Source of the DNA: Asparagopsis taxiformis
Taxonomy: Eukaryota; Rhodophyta; Florideophyceae; Bonnemaisoniales; Bonnemaisoniaceae
DNA length: 64,000 bases
Assembly (NCBI GenBank): GCA_030407315.1
Contig: JALQPE010001826.1
Location: forward strand, 42,467-106,466
Direction of reading: 5' to 3'
Within the stretch, counting starts at the first letter, position 1. Each line of letters opens with the position of its first letter. Position numbers and translations under genes: made by a program. Positions 44,260 to 56,200 of this stretch are shown here, one piece after another. The notes beneath the pieces are model-generated. The model ran no database searches and was not told the DNA's origin. It saw only the letters and a program-made list of their open reading frames with translations.

Positions 44260-45020
44260 GAAATAAAAATTCTACAAAAAGGAAATTCACGAAGTGGTTG
44301 GATACAATTCTACTCAATAAAGTTTCAAAGCGTAGATCACATGTCTCCCGTCGCAGGTCTAGGACGGAAACGTTCAAAACAGTAGCGGAAAATTTGAACG
44401 AAGCAGGAATGCTTCCATGGATTACCGATAGCAAGCATTGTGCTGATTGTAGGGCGATATCAGAGATGTCGACGATTTGTGCGCAGCTGGTGAAGGAAAC
44501 CCGTGAGGATATTGAAAAGTTTATTGACGCTAGAGGTGAAGAAGCTGCTAAGATTCATGAACTATAAAAAGAGGGAGAAATGATTCGGAAAAATGCAATG
44601 AATCAGAGAAGAGAAAGTGCAGTTATTTATTTAGTGTCTCCCGATACCTCACAGAGGACGAAAATGTCGCGACAACCGGTTCATATGCTCGAAAGAAAAC
44701 TAGGAAGAGAGATATGGACGAAATAGGTGAGGTTTACACTATTCTCCGTGAAACCGAAGAATTCTGTGTTCAGCCAGCCTAGTCCTGAGGAGTGATAAAC
44801 GAGACATAGCACGACTTCAAATGGAGGAGAGATACGTATCTCTCCTCCATTTGAAGTCGTGCTATGTCTCGTTTATCACTCCCGGTACCGGGAAGAACAG
44901 GCTTCAGCTGTTAAGAAAAGACTTATGCTTGAAGAGGAGAGATTTTGAATGGAGAAGAAGAAGCTGACGGAGGCCAAAATACAGGCGCCTAGAGACAGAT
45001 CCGCCCATGTTGAAGTGTGA
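44260..45020 (+). pseudogene. Decayed Harbinger ORF1 relative
   Basis: KRKFTKWLDTILLNKVSK, FKTVAENLNEAGMLPWITDS and KHCADCRAISEMSTI follow the same plan as the DNA-binding block of the ORF1 at 4338-5819 (RRFSTELDVILMEEV and DTTHCRDRF). Coiled-coil pieces DIARLQMEERY and REEQASAVKKRLMLEEERF lie further on. Stops, frame changes and a 94-bp palindrome break it. Its partner transposase remnant lies on the opposite strand to the right, the same layout as in the intact element. Confidence 0.65.
44789..44882. repeat. 94-bp perfect palindrome without spacer
   Basis: Two 47-bp arms meet at TAC/GTA (44835/44836); every base pair I checked across the arms matches. It ends beside a second 12-bp palindrome CCCGGTACCGGG. 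Confidence 0.95.
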
Positions 45021-45329
45021 GTTATAGTGTTCTCCTAGGGTTGAATTTTCGGACAATTTCTGAGATGTTCACAGAATGAATACAAATTCGGCCCGTTAGT
45101 AACGGATATATCTACAATAAAACCACACCATCCATACAAAAGCACAAATGAGACGTTTGGCCTATCTCTTTTATGTTCCTGCTTCTTCCTCCACTATATC
45201 AGTCTGTGTCCGTATCACTCACCAACTTGACGTATTTTCAAACTTCGGCGGCCGGCAGTCGAAACTTGAGCTGGTCTACGAACCATAGAGAAAAGTTCTG
45301 AAATTGGTCAGAATGGTAGCGGAATAGTA

Positions 45330-46363
45330 TCATAAACATACAGGAGATAGCCCAACTCTCATCTTTCTAGCTAGATCTAGATGAGTATAACACTTTTTGA
45401 CCTCCTTGAATGCCCGCTCAACCGAAACTCTAGCCCTAGACATCGACGTATTAAAATTCTTTTTGTCCTCCGACAGTACTGCACCTCTGAAACTTTCTAT
45501 CATATGCGGTCTAAGAACGTATGCAGAGTCAGCGTACAAATAAGACTGCCGCTGTCCCACACATAAGTGTTGTTCTAAGTCTGTTGCGATGTTCGAGTCA
45601 CGAAACAAAATAAGATCATGTCTCCTTCCTTCTATTAGGCCACTGATATGTAGAAAGAGTCCATCTTTTAATGTTATTCATTGAAACTTGATGCAGTTAC
45701 GCTTCTTATGCCCAATATATGTTTCTCTTTGCATAATACCGCTTGGTCTTGAAATGTAGATATTCCTCGCATCCAGGAAGCCTATAAAACTTTCTAGTGG
45801 AGCACCGGCGTCAAAATGTCTCCTGCATATTGTGAAGCTCATTCTTTGACAAACTCTACTTGAAATGTCCAAATCAAAGGGCTAAAGCGTAGATAAAAGC
45901 ACTCTGAAGCCGAGTAGAACATTTCACATAGACTGGATGATGACCTCCCAAATTCTACCTCTAAATCCCTCTATCTGTATGGGGAGCTCAAGCTGCGAGC
46001 AAGGATACAGAAAGCCTCAACAGGATTTGTATGGTGCCGCTTCCGTTCGGTTATGAAGCTCTCACCTTCCCATCCAAGTGCTGATACTACCTTCTTGATA
46101 TCACATTTGGTGAATTAGAATCTCCTCATTGATTCAAAGTCCTCCAGTTTTTCAAGATCAAAATGAGTAGAGAAGAGGCCGTATCTCCTCTCCAAATTTA
46201 GGTACATGTCGCTATATTCTTTGGTGAACTTCCGCAAAAACAATAGACTCATTGCAGTAGACGAACCTGCTGCTCGAGCCGGAGCAAGAAAAAAGATATT
46301 GCGAGCATAGTGGGATCGCACTCTCGACGAGGTAGAGTACTCCTGGGTTTGACAAGTACGCAT
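45330..46363 (-). pseudogene. Decayed Harbinger transposase
   Basis: From 46363 leftwards: EYSDMYLNLERRYGLF and FDLEKLEDFESMRRF, then ESFIGFLDARNIYISRPSG, QRETYIGHKKRNCIKFQ, QSYLYADSAYVLRPHM and RARVSVERAFKEVKKCYTHL. All have direct counterparts in the transposase at 9611-10759. In the last motif VERAF replaces VEWAF, with the catalytic Glu kept. Frames are broken at several places between 45610 and 46115. The ATG at 46361-46363 supports the start chosen for the intact copy. Confidence 0.82.
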
Positions 46364-46841
46364 GATTAGGGCTGAATTTCAGGATAGAAAGGCGTAATTC
46401 GCAAAAGGAAACGGGAATTTTACGAATTTGATTTGGAACCGGTTTATCTGCAGGTTAAGTCTGACACCACTGAGCTATTTTCACATCTGCTTCAGCTCCG
46501 ACAGAAGAAATCTGTCCTATGCTGTGGTATGCCAAGAGCAAATATGACCGTGATCGAATTGAAAGTGATTTCCATTCCCGTCAAAAATTGCTAACGCCTC
46601 TCTCGTGTGGATGACTGTAATGCTCTTCCCATTTTCTGTTCAAATCGTTCGTGGGTAGATATGAGTTCTATCATTAGAAAAGGTGGAGTTGATTCGCTCG
46701 CTGAATCATCGGTTGCAACGAAACTTCCCACGTGAGAATTTGCCAAAACTCTCTAATCAGCGTGAGAAAAGTTCGAGATCCTCCTGGTCCTGGTAGTTGG
46801 TAGGGCGTTGAGTCTCCGGTGCTCTAGTCACGGGTTGTAAG
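46364..46841. other. No gene; contains a tRNA-like remnant near 46795-46841
   Basis: TAGTTGGTAGGGCG at about 46795-46808 resembles a tRNA A box, and GGGTTGTAAG at 46833-46841 a worn T loop. MITE copy C starts directly after it. This could be the head of a tRNA-derived SINE. Weak evidence. Confidence 0.25.
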
Positions 46842-47099
46842 CCCAGTAAGACTTAAAAATGCACCAAAGATAGCCGCATGATGAACCTATGACATGAATG
46901 GTGTTCCTCTGACGTACGGATAAGGAACATTCGCTCTTCAGCTGATGGCCCATAGCGATACACCAATGGTGGATGTGAGATGTCCATACGCTCATCTCTC
47001 GGACATCAGCGAAGTATCTCTTGCGCACAGTACAGATATGACCTACATCATAAGTTCATCTGAAGCATATCAGGGGTACATATTCCCTTTCTTATAGGG
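46842..47099 (-). mobile_element. MITE copy C (258 bp)
   Basis: Ends CCCAGTAAGACTT and CTTATAGGG, flanked by AAG on both sides (46839-46841, 47100-47102). More diverged than copies A and B, so an older insertion. Confidence 0.85.
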
Positions 47100-47102
47100 A
47101 AG

Positions 47103-47717
47103 TCTGTTCCGGAGATTCTGTTAGAATATTAGGGATAAAGTCACATTTCAAATTCCAGTGTCCGGTCTCGGTTACTGAGGAACTTGAGAGAAAAAAGGGT
47201 AGCAACAAGGTCTGGCTTTCGAAATGGTGGCCCACTTGGCAGATGTGAAGCCAGAGGGAAAGGGAAGTGGTTCACTGTGCACAATGTGAACCCAAAAGGG
47301 AGAAAAGAGCAAGAAGTCGTCGAGTCAGGTGTCGATGGACGAGAAAAATTGTGCGAGGGTGGAGCCTTGGATGGGTGTAACTTCGGACGGTCACAGACTT
47401 GTCTTGGAAAAGAAGGACCTACAGTACCCTGCCAGTCGCCGATCCGGTATTGCGGATCGGGGAGAGCGGCGCTGGGTGTTTAAAATGCCGTAGGCCACGG
47501 GGTGTGTTGGAACTACACAGCCGATGAGCAAGTATCGCGACAATTCCACAGGCTTGCGCATAACTGGGCGGTCGTAGGCCGAAGTCCGGTAAGGGTGTGA
47601 AAAACGAAACGAAATATCGAAACGAAAGTAACAAACGAAACAACAGAAGAAAGAAACAAATAATAGGAGGGTAGAAAGGGGAATGGGAACTCCTGTGGTC
47701 TCCGCACTGATGAACAA
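47103..47717. other. No gene seen
   Basis: A 99-codon plus-strand frame (47184-47483) and a 120-codon minus-strand frame overlap here; neither has a domain. Confidence 0.4.
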
Positions 47718-48071
47718 ATGGTTGTTATCGGGATCCAAAAAAGCACCAAGCATAATGAGCCACTGTCAGAGACGAAGTGCAATCTGCAGGACGTGGTTGA
47801 GAGCGAACAACGGACTAGTACACAGTCACGGCATGTGTTTTCAAGCCGCTTTATGACGAGAGAGGCTGTTGAAGTGTGGCAAAGCCGAGAGGGGTCTGAA
47901 ATTGTTCATATTGTAGATGATGTAAACCGTTGCTCATCACTTATTATAGTGTCGGAAGATTGGATTCAATCAAATATTACGTCAAACCTCGGTGCTGTAA
48001 TGTATTGTGTGATTGCGCAAGGATTAATTGACGGAGAAATTTTCGTCGTTGACCAATATGCTTGGTACTAA
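47718..48071 (+). CDS. Hypothetical protein, 117 residues
   Basis: An open frame from an ATG to a TAA next to a hairpin. The C-terminal half is hydrophobic-patterned and could be a small folded domain (EIVHIVDDVNRCSSLIIVSE, LGAVMYCVIAQGLIDGEIFV). No family recognised and no TATA box seen. It lies just beyond the 3' end of the KDZ-like pseudogene, on the opposite strand, and may be a second gene of that element or chance. Confidence 0.3.
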   Translation: MVVIGIQKSTKHNEPLSETKCNLQDVVESEQRTSTQSRHVFSSRFMTREAVEVWQSREGSEIVHIVDDVNRCSSLIIVSEDWIQSNITSNLGAVMYCVIAQGLIDGEIFVVDQYAWY

Positions 48072-48117
48072 CATTCAGGTTTGCGCTCAGGTAGTACCTG
48101 AGCGCAAATCTGAATGT
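48071..48117. repeat. 47-bp hairpin, 23-bp arms
   Basis: Arms begin ACATTCAGGTTTGCGCTCAG and mirror with one mismatch around a single central G at 48094. It overlaps the stop codon of the upstream frame, so a terminator-like role is possible, but see the other fold-backs. Confidence 0.85.
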
Positions 48118-48215
48118 CGAAAGCAATGCCACACAGTATGGAGGTATGGAGCGGAGCCATCCAGCAACTGCTGATAACGATTCCGTCGTAATGGAGGATG
48201 ATTGAAATTGGTGAA

Positions 48216-51200
48216 TTAATTGTCGCGCTGAGTAGGAGGCCTATCATTTAGTAAATTATCAATATAATGCTGCGATTTGGCTTTATCTTCTTCATTATCA
48301 TCTGTGAACTGGTAATCAGTGTTGGTGTAGAAGCTGTTGAGATAGAAACGGTGGTCCGACCAGTGCATTTGTTTCGTAAATGGCTTGACTGGAAAGTTAC
48401 TTCGTACGATGTGCACGGTGTCAGATATAGTAGATGCAGGAATGAGGTCAAACCAAGGACCACCTGCACTGTGGGATGCAGTGTCATTACTGTCAACGGA
48501 TCCGTTGTCCGGGTCCCATGTGGACCACTTTAAACAAATGCACCCAAGTGATTTTTCCACAGCGGTTTTTGGGGCAAAGCAGGTCATATACTGAACGAAA
48601 GCGATTTCTACAGGTTGAAACAGGTTTGGAGACTGCAGGCGTACCAATGCCAGGACGCGTCCCACCCCTACGGTTCTGGAGTCATTGGCAGTTCCGGAGA
48701 TGACGACAAAGGAGTACTGCGATCTCTTTGCGGGACCGAATGATGAGGTTGCAAAGACGAGCTGCTGCATGTGCCTCGACACGTTTGTAGGGCGAAGTAT
48801 GCCACTGTGCAGGTCAAAGTCATCGGCATCTCGGATGTATCCTCCCATGATGTAGGCGGACTTTACCACAGCGACGGAAATGTCCATGTCAAGTAATGGA
48901 GGGCCTTCTGCCATGGCACGCTGTCTGGAGAGGGTGAGGAACACTTGTGCATCTGTGTCACCGAGCTGCTGGAATAGCGTTATGGTGCCCGACGGGAACG
49001 AAGAGTTGTGCAGAGGCAAAAGAGTGGCAGGATCGGGCTGTCCGTCGATATCTGCAATGAGGAGGGTTGCATCGGGCAGCAGGGAGGCAAAGTCGTGCAG
49101 TGCAACGGTGAATCCGTCGCGAACGAGTACTGCACCATCTGTGGGCGATATCATGCGTGGGTTTCTCAATGTGTTGGATGGGGTGTGACCAGTTGGATTG
49201 GCCAGGGAGAATTCCATATGGCGAATAGTCTCTTCCATGACTGTGTAGGGCCTTCGAGAGGTTCTCCTGTAAGATGCAATTGTTCGTAGGGGCCTGCATC
49301 AATGAGTTCCAGGGCGCCATATATGTGAAAGTCACCGGGAAGATGGTCAGGAAGATGGAACTTGAAAATTTTCAGACCTGTGGTGTGGAATGGGCCGAGG
49401 GTGGAGAGCATTGATTTTTTGAAACAGGAAATGGTGTTCTGGAGGCATTTGAATTCGGCGGCAGTCCAGTGCTTGATACGACCGCGTTTCATGACCCATG
49501 GGACGAGGTCAGAGTATTGTGTGCAGATGGAAGTGAAGGGAGCTTTCGCTACTTCGTCACAGCATTTGTCAATGAATGCTGCGATGAAAGGTAACACCAT
49601 GTCGATATGGTGATAATCTTTGGCTGAGAGCATGCCGCGTATGCCGTCCTCCGTAAAGAGGAAGTTCAAATTTGTGCCCTTCTCTCCCTTGGAGAAGTCG
49701 ACATGTAGACCGGTGATGTAGTAGTCGCGTTCGATAGTGGACAGAATGCTGTTTGAGCCGACGAGGATGGATTTTTCACCTTCTTGGAGGTGCGAAGTGT
49801 CCCGGAATGGGAGGCAGTGGTGGTGGTGAGGTCTGGGGAGCTGAGGCGGTGCACAATGCACTGTTTGATGAGCTTTGAGATGCCGAAGTGGATATTGTGC
49901 TGAGGTTCGAAGGAGAATATGCTGTAGGGGTATAGGGGACCGTTGTTGGGTAAAAGAGCGGTCGATTCGAGGAAAGAGCCTTGTTCGAGGATGGAGAGAG
50001 CTTCGATCGGAGCAGTTGTATGCTCCTCAGCGCTCTCTTCGCGCGCAGAGCGTGTATCATAGAGGGAGCGGGGCTGGTTTGGTGCGCTGGATTCAAGTTT
50101 AGTGGCGGGGATATAGCAGCGATGGCAGGGATGTGTGGTGGTAGTGCTGTTGCGAGTGCATGACAGCTCTTTGGCCTCTGGAAAGTCGCAGCAATAATTG
50201 GCTAGGATGGGAAAGCATTGGCGGGCAGTTTCAGTGGAGGCTGTGCAGGGGAACCCGGAAGAGAACGCGGTGGATAGGGACGAAAACACTTTTTCGAGTG
50301 CTTTATGAAGAATATCAATTTTGCGAGCGCGACTAGCAGAACTAGAGGTTGTCGGAATTTCATCACCGAACAAGGCGTTGGAAAGAGGGCTAACAATGTA
50401 CGGAAGGTACCCGACGATGGTGAGGCCGGTATGGATGCAGTGGCGACGGAGGGGGGCGGAGAAGTTGAGCAGTGTGATGTGTATGGAGTAGGCGACGATT
50501 GGTGCTGCTCTTGTCGGAGTACACTTGGAGGAGGCCGGAAAAGGAGGAAAGGGGGCATCAGTTTCCTCTGCCCATAAGACCTGTGCATATTCCGGGAGTT
50601 GCATGCGCTGTCTAGTTACCTGGTGCAGTGTTTTCGCGAATTCTGTGTGTAGGGGATGAGAAAATATTGCGGTGCCGTCTGGGGAGGTCTGTGGGGGGGT
50701 GGAAGAGAGTGTTGTATTCGTTAGCCAGCGCTAACTGCAGAGAATCTCGACTGACAGCAACTCCGTGACACAGTGTGTCACGGAGTTGCAGCTGCGCCGA
50801 GTACTTAACAGTTCTGTCAGGAATGATATGGGTATTGTAACCTTCGGTGCGGAAATTTGTTTCAACCATGGAAGCGATATTGTGGCGACATTCTTCTATG
50901 GTGCGGACGGTGCTGTTGAGGTTTTCTAGGGAGAATGCGGGGTCTTGTAAGATGCTGATGACTTCACTCACGTGGTCAGCACCGGCCTTGTACTCGAGGG
51001 TTGTGAGACTGGCGGCGAGGGATTGCACGAGGAGGTCTGCGCGGGAGGGAGTTGACGTCGGTGGTAGCGGAGCGTCAGAACGGGTGTCGTTGAAGGAAGC
51101 GCGACCAGATTATGGTTCCGGGGAGCTGAGCTGCGGGGAATCATGGTCGCGGTCTCGAGCAGGTTGATGGGAGACAGCAGGAAACGAGCGTTGTTGAAAT

Positions 51201-51307
51201 GTTGGGGAGAGGGGTTGAAACGGTAACGATATGTTTGTTCGACAATGCAGCGCGAGCGCATAAGCATCTACACAGTAGTAGAAGCACCCTTCATACTTGC
51301 ATTCCAT
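48216..51307 (-). pseudogene. KDZ/Plavaka-like transposon protein gene, frameshifted
   Basis: From 51307 leftwards: a Cys/His-rich start (MECKYEGCFYYCVDAYALAL) that could be a zinc finger, then a helical part (EYKAGADHVSEVISILQD). VPVL-like QVLWAEETDAPFPPFPASSK and GLTIVGYLPYIVSPLSNALF follow, then a Cys pair region (HPCHRCYIPATKLE), FEPQHNIHFGISKLIKQCIV and FKFHLPDHLPGDFHIYGALE with ELIDAGPYEQLHL. The last three resemble conserved blocks of KDZ/Plavaka-type transposases. The frame changes near 50640, 49800 and 49200, so it is not translatable as one protein. The final 1 kb (49238-48216) is a clean frame of 340 codons without known domain. Family placement is from memory of motif style. Confidence 0.5.
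50757..50789. repeat. 33-bp hairpin, 15-bp perfect arms
   Basis: GCAACTCCGTGACAC and its complement flank an AGT loop. It lies inside the KDZ-like pseudogene. Confidence 0.85.
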
Positions 51308-52747
51308 GTTGAGTTATGGCGCAGGGAGGAGGATTGCGAGCTGAACAGGGGGGACTATGCCGTCCAAATGCCCACCACCTTTCGTTTTGTGCTCAGTGGT
51401 GCGTTCGAGACTTCATATGTAACGTGCTCGTAATTTTATGGGTAATTGTTTTGTGCTCACTCCAGCTTACATCCCAACGGTGGAATGCAACTGAGAGTTC
51501 AATCATTTCCAACTGCTACGTCACACTGCGTGCCGGCAACGTGTGCATGGAAGGACGAACGACTGCCGCTGGAGATGAATTTTAATTTAATTCATTCGAA
51601 ATAATAACCGTTTTTAGTTGCCAACTTCATGGAATCAGTATGTGCTTTACAGAAGATATTCCACGGGTCATGTAAGGAAGCAAAGGATATTCATATATAT
51701 GATTATATGTTTTCGTTGTTCTCGATCCTGATCTCATCGTTTGGGGGTTTAGGGACTATAGTTTGGGCCATACTCAATCTCACTGCCGGCGATGATATAG
51801 AGTATGCACAGCAAGACTGAAGCGGACGTTGGAAGCTGTCCGGTCGACGCCGCAGGTTCCAGTACACCCTCATCGCCGACTGCCATTCTTTGGCCGCTTT
51901 CTCTTTGTTTGGTGTAGAGGATGGGACAAAGGTAAGTGCACGAGCTTTGAGGTTATGCAAGGAGGGATGCGTGGATTTTGAGTCCGACTATTGCGGTTGA
52001 TGTCGATATTTTATAGGTGAAGCAGAAACGGTAGGATACATTCAGCGCCGAGACCGGGTTTGACCGATTGTGGGAAGATGCGGAATGATCACTACATTTT
52101 TCCATGCACGATGTGTGCCTTATGGTGTGTATTCTGAGCAGGAAGGAAGGGAGGTAAGTAAGCGAGTTTCTAAGAAATTCGGAAAAGAAAGCATTGGTTT
52201 CGAATCTAACTGTTGCCGTTGATGTCGTGTATGTGGTGCAGGAGTGGTGAAGCAGGAAATTTTGGAATCAAGGACCGTGAAGAAGGGATTTGGGAAGATG
52301 CGGAATGTAGATGTAAAGTTTCTTTGGTATGTATATATTTGGGGGTACACGATCCAAGCTAGGATGGGTTCTAAATCGTGTACAATTTTGTTGACCATGT
52401 TCCTGTTTGATGTATTGATGATTTGATGGGCAGGGGTGGTGTCGAGGAAAGCAGGGATGAGGATGGTATTAAGGAGCAGATTTGTTGTGATCTAGGTGGT
52501 GAGAATTGTTGAAGTATGCGTGGAAGTCTGTGCATGGCATTGGGGTGTTAGGGAGAATGCAATAATGAGGGAGATGGGCGATAGACGATGTGCAAACAAA
52601 TATTTCGCATTCTAGTTAGATACGTATTTCCTATTCTGGAGAGAAACGTATTGTATAGAAGCAGTTTCGTAAATGGCCACATAGAATACGGTCCAATATG
52701 GGCCCGGAATTTACCTTGCACTTTAATTTCTCTCCTCCTCGTTTTCG
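51308..52747. other. No gene seen; weak direct repeats
   Basis: Two stretches about 220 bp apart (from about 51920 and 52140) share GAGGTAAGT-, GTTGATGTCG- and GGGAAGATGCGGAATG-like parts in the same order, so an old duplication is likely. Short frames only. Confidence 0.4.
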
Positions 52748-53227
52748 ATGATATCTCGTATACCGGATGACGGGTATAGGATTCTGCCAAATGAACTAGA
52801 GGAAGTGTACGCCCGAATCCAAATTTTTTATATATTTGGACGCGGACGTTCATTTGTTCTATTAAATATCGGGCCGATTAGGACCCGTACTAGACTGACT
52901 GGACGTCCACGCCAATTTCAGAGAAAACAGAAGGGATGGAAAGAGTATGACCTCGGGACTTATGCTATCTTTTTTGCTCCTAATGGACCCTCAAATACTA
53001 GTGCGCTCAGTGCACCTGGATTAGTTCATGAATCAAAAGTATTAAAATGGAATAATCTATACTCTAAACTGGATGAGGATTATAATAAGCAGGGAGGAGC
53101 CTGCTTAGTTTATTCAGCATTCAGGAAACGAAACTATCCGTGTAGGAAGGATTTATCGCCTGATGAGCTTGGAAAAAGTGACTGTGCCGAAGAATACCTC
53201 ATCAATAAAGCAGCGACAGAAGCTTGA
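52748..53227 (+). CDS. Hypothetical protein, 159 residues
   Basis: Intact frame from an ATG in AT-rich DNA, where an open frame of this length is less expected by chance. The C-terminal half has WNNLYSKLDEDYNKQGGACL and four cysteines; the middle is basic (RTRTRLTGRPRQFQRKQKGW). No domain recognised, no signal peptide, no clear TATA box. It may be a host gene or a transposon fragment. Confidence 0.35.
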   Translation: MISRIPDDGYRILPNELEEVYARIQIFYIFGRGRSFVLLNIGPIRTRTRLTGRPRQFQRKQKGWKEYDLGTYAIFFAPNGPSNTSALSAPGLVHESKVLKWNNLYSKLDEDYNKQGGACLVYSAFRKRNYPCRKDLSPDELGKSDCAEEYLINKAATEA

Positions 53228-56200
53228 CGAATACTGAATGGGGTATGAAGGCGTTCCAAGCTCCTTCCCTAGACGAGATATAGGAAAAAAGAGGAGAGAG
53301 AGGAAAAATATACTCTGCTTTCCAGTTCCGTTGTTCAGATTCAGGACACGTTTATTTGGTAATATCAGATCATCAGCGAATATATTCCTTTTATTTGCAT
53401 TGAAGCTAATCAGTTCCTCTCCGACCATTAAACATATGGCTGCTACATCATCCACTGGTATCAACAGTTTTCCGAGCAATAACATTCGCGTTTGCAATCA
53501 TCATCATTTCCATCATTCGTTCTCACCTGCGCAAATCTACTGCTCCTTTTTCTCTCTCATAACTTACTTCATCTTCCTGCATTTTGGACTCTCGATGTTC
53601 TCTTTCTCTTCGTGCAGATCTCTCCTGATCATACCCCTTTCTTCGTGAACAATCTGCATTTCAAGAAAGGTCACTGAGTCCTGTACATTATCCATTTTTT
53701 TGGCTGCGTCTTGTCACTAACGACCGAATTGCGTAGAAATGAGGGATTGCATCACTCGGGTGACCTGAAATGAATTTTTACCTTGGTGATCTTATGGCGT
53801 GTACGACAATTGAGGAGGATGTGCAAGGCTTTTCTTGTGTGCTTTTGCCATTACTTGATGTGATCCCATTGCAATCTCCAGTAACATAATCTGGTATTAC
53901 GGTGGCAAAAAAATCGTCTAAATAATCTCTATATACCATCTCCGTCGGCTTGGAAAGTTTTTCCTTCATAATTTTGGATGGAATGACCTCCTCAGGACAA
54001 AAAGGATCTCCAGTAGGCACTTTCTTCCGATGAAGTGTAGAAAAATTTTCTTCGTACCAATTAAACTGTTAGATCCATCGATTTGAGCTTCTGGTTATGA
54101 ATCTCCATTGCATTATCCCTCTGATCACGACACAGTGGGAGTATTTTTCAATAACTTCTGGGAAATCGAGACATTCACATTTTGTGAAATCACCTTCCTT
54201 CGTAGGCACCATAGAATGCCTTTTATTATCCTTTTGATGTATTTTCTGAGCGATACTTTACCGTGGTCCTGGAACCTTTAGTCCCTGTTTTGGAAGGGGT
54301 AGTGGGTTTCTGAGTGATTTTCTGCATGTGACAAGGATTTGAACTGCTCCCGATACAGCGTGTATCAAAACGTTTTTGTTATCTTATTGAGCCTCAGGCT
54401 TGATGAGGAGATTTTGACGGGTGGTGCATTGTTATAGAACTAGGATAAGCTTCATCATGATCAGCTAATGCTGTGACTCGTTCGGGAAAGTAAATTTGCA
54501 GAGACTAATTTCGATGATACTTATCGGTCTGTTTTCGGCTTCGCAGTGCAGAAAAATAGCAAGCTGATTGCATGGTTTCTGTTGATGTGGTTGATTATAG
54601 CGAGAAGAAAGATTTACAGCTCAAGTCCAACCAAATAAAACAGTGTGTGACGCTTACAGGTTCTATGTGAAATTTGCCTATACCAAGTTACATCGAACGT
54701 GGCTTGGTCATATGCAAGAATTTTGCACACACTAGATCACAGACAAATTGTACAAAAGATTCACACTTTTGCTTTGAAAAAGTGGTTTTACAATTTCAGA
54801 AATATCCCACTTATTCACCCTTCACTTTAGTCATTAATCATTATATATTATTTATAGTTTACTAGAATTGATATACCATCATACACTTATGAGCAGCGGA
54901 ATCATTAGATCTTGCAGTTTACTATTTCTTTTCTTCAATCTCCCCAAGAAACTTCTTTTGGATATCCGTAAGGTTATTCGAACTCACTCATATTGACATA
55001 AACCAAAATCCTAAAGAATAATGCAGAATATTCAGCATATTGGAAATCCTAGAAGCAAACTGGAGTTATGAATAGATGCCACATAAATCGCCCAAACTCA
55101 ATCAACAAAATGTATAATTATTGAATGACAAACGTCTCATAGTAATTCCACGTTAAAATTCTGGGAAATATAATTCTAGATCCAGAATAATTCGAATTAG
55201 GATTTTGTATATTCCGAGTTAGTCTACTAGACTAGTCAATCTTATAAGGGTTTTAGCACGATAATCTCACTAATCGAAAGGATTCTGGGACGCTCAATGT
55301 TTGTATAGACAGTAAAGTAAGAGTGGAAGTATTTATCATCTGTCCCAGCTGAAAAAACATTCATCAATTAGATCAGTATTCCCCTTTGTGATAGTTGATC
55401 CTTTGAGGCGAAGGAAAATTTCAGGTTTACGCAAGATTTTATTTCATTGACCAATGAGAAAATACTACTCATAGTTTTTAATTGCTAAATATTCTCTATA
55501 TCTGACGCGAATATTTTTGCCACATCGAAAGCACGACTCAAGCGCCCAACGTTAAAGTCACAGATAATATGCATCAACATGCTTGATAGGTATCAATTTG
55601 AACAACTCAAACTATCAAAATCTTCATGGTAGAAGAAATTTTGCATTGGACTTGAGAAATCTTTCGTTTGAAAACAGTTTATCGTTATTTCCTTCTCTCA
55701 ATGAAACAGAATCAAACTCCAGGTACGGAAATATTTCCGAGCTAAGGAGTAATTGTTCATAATCAGTATCCTCTCTTCAAAAATTTAGAACTCATCAATC
55801 TTGAATCGATTGCTCTCATTGTGAGCAGTCACGTCACATTTCAAACAGTCAATCACGTTTGTGGTTAAAATTTAATGTTTGGGCCCAGAACGTATTCTGG
55901 CCGAGATTTAGAATTTTACTATGCTTCATTTCTATCTTGAATTTTCCTACCTTGTGGAAAAGGAAATAGTTTTCATATTAAAACGGGATACCCAGTTCAG
56001 GAAAGAACTGCACTTCGAAGTTAGTTAGCATCCGGAAATGGTTAAGATTATTTCTAATCCATATGAGAGCTATTTTGAATGGTTTATTAACGAATTGTCA
56101 TCCTTGTTCGATTTGTTCAGGTAGATAACAGTATTATGTGTATTGAACTAAAAAATAGTACACTATCATGGAGCTGACAACGTTTCCAGATTAGATGAAA

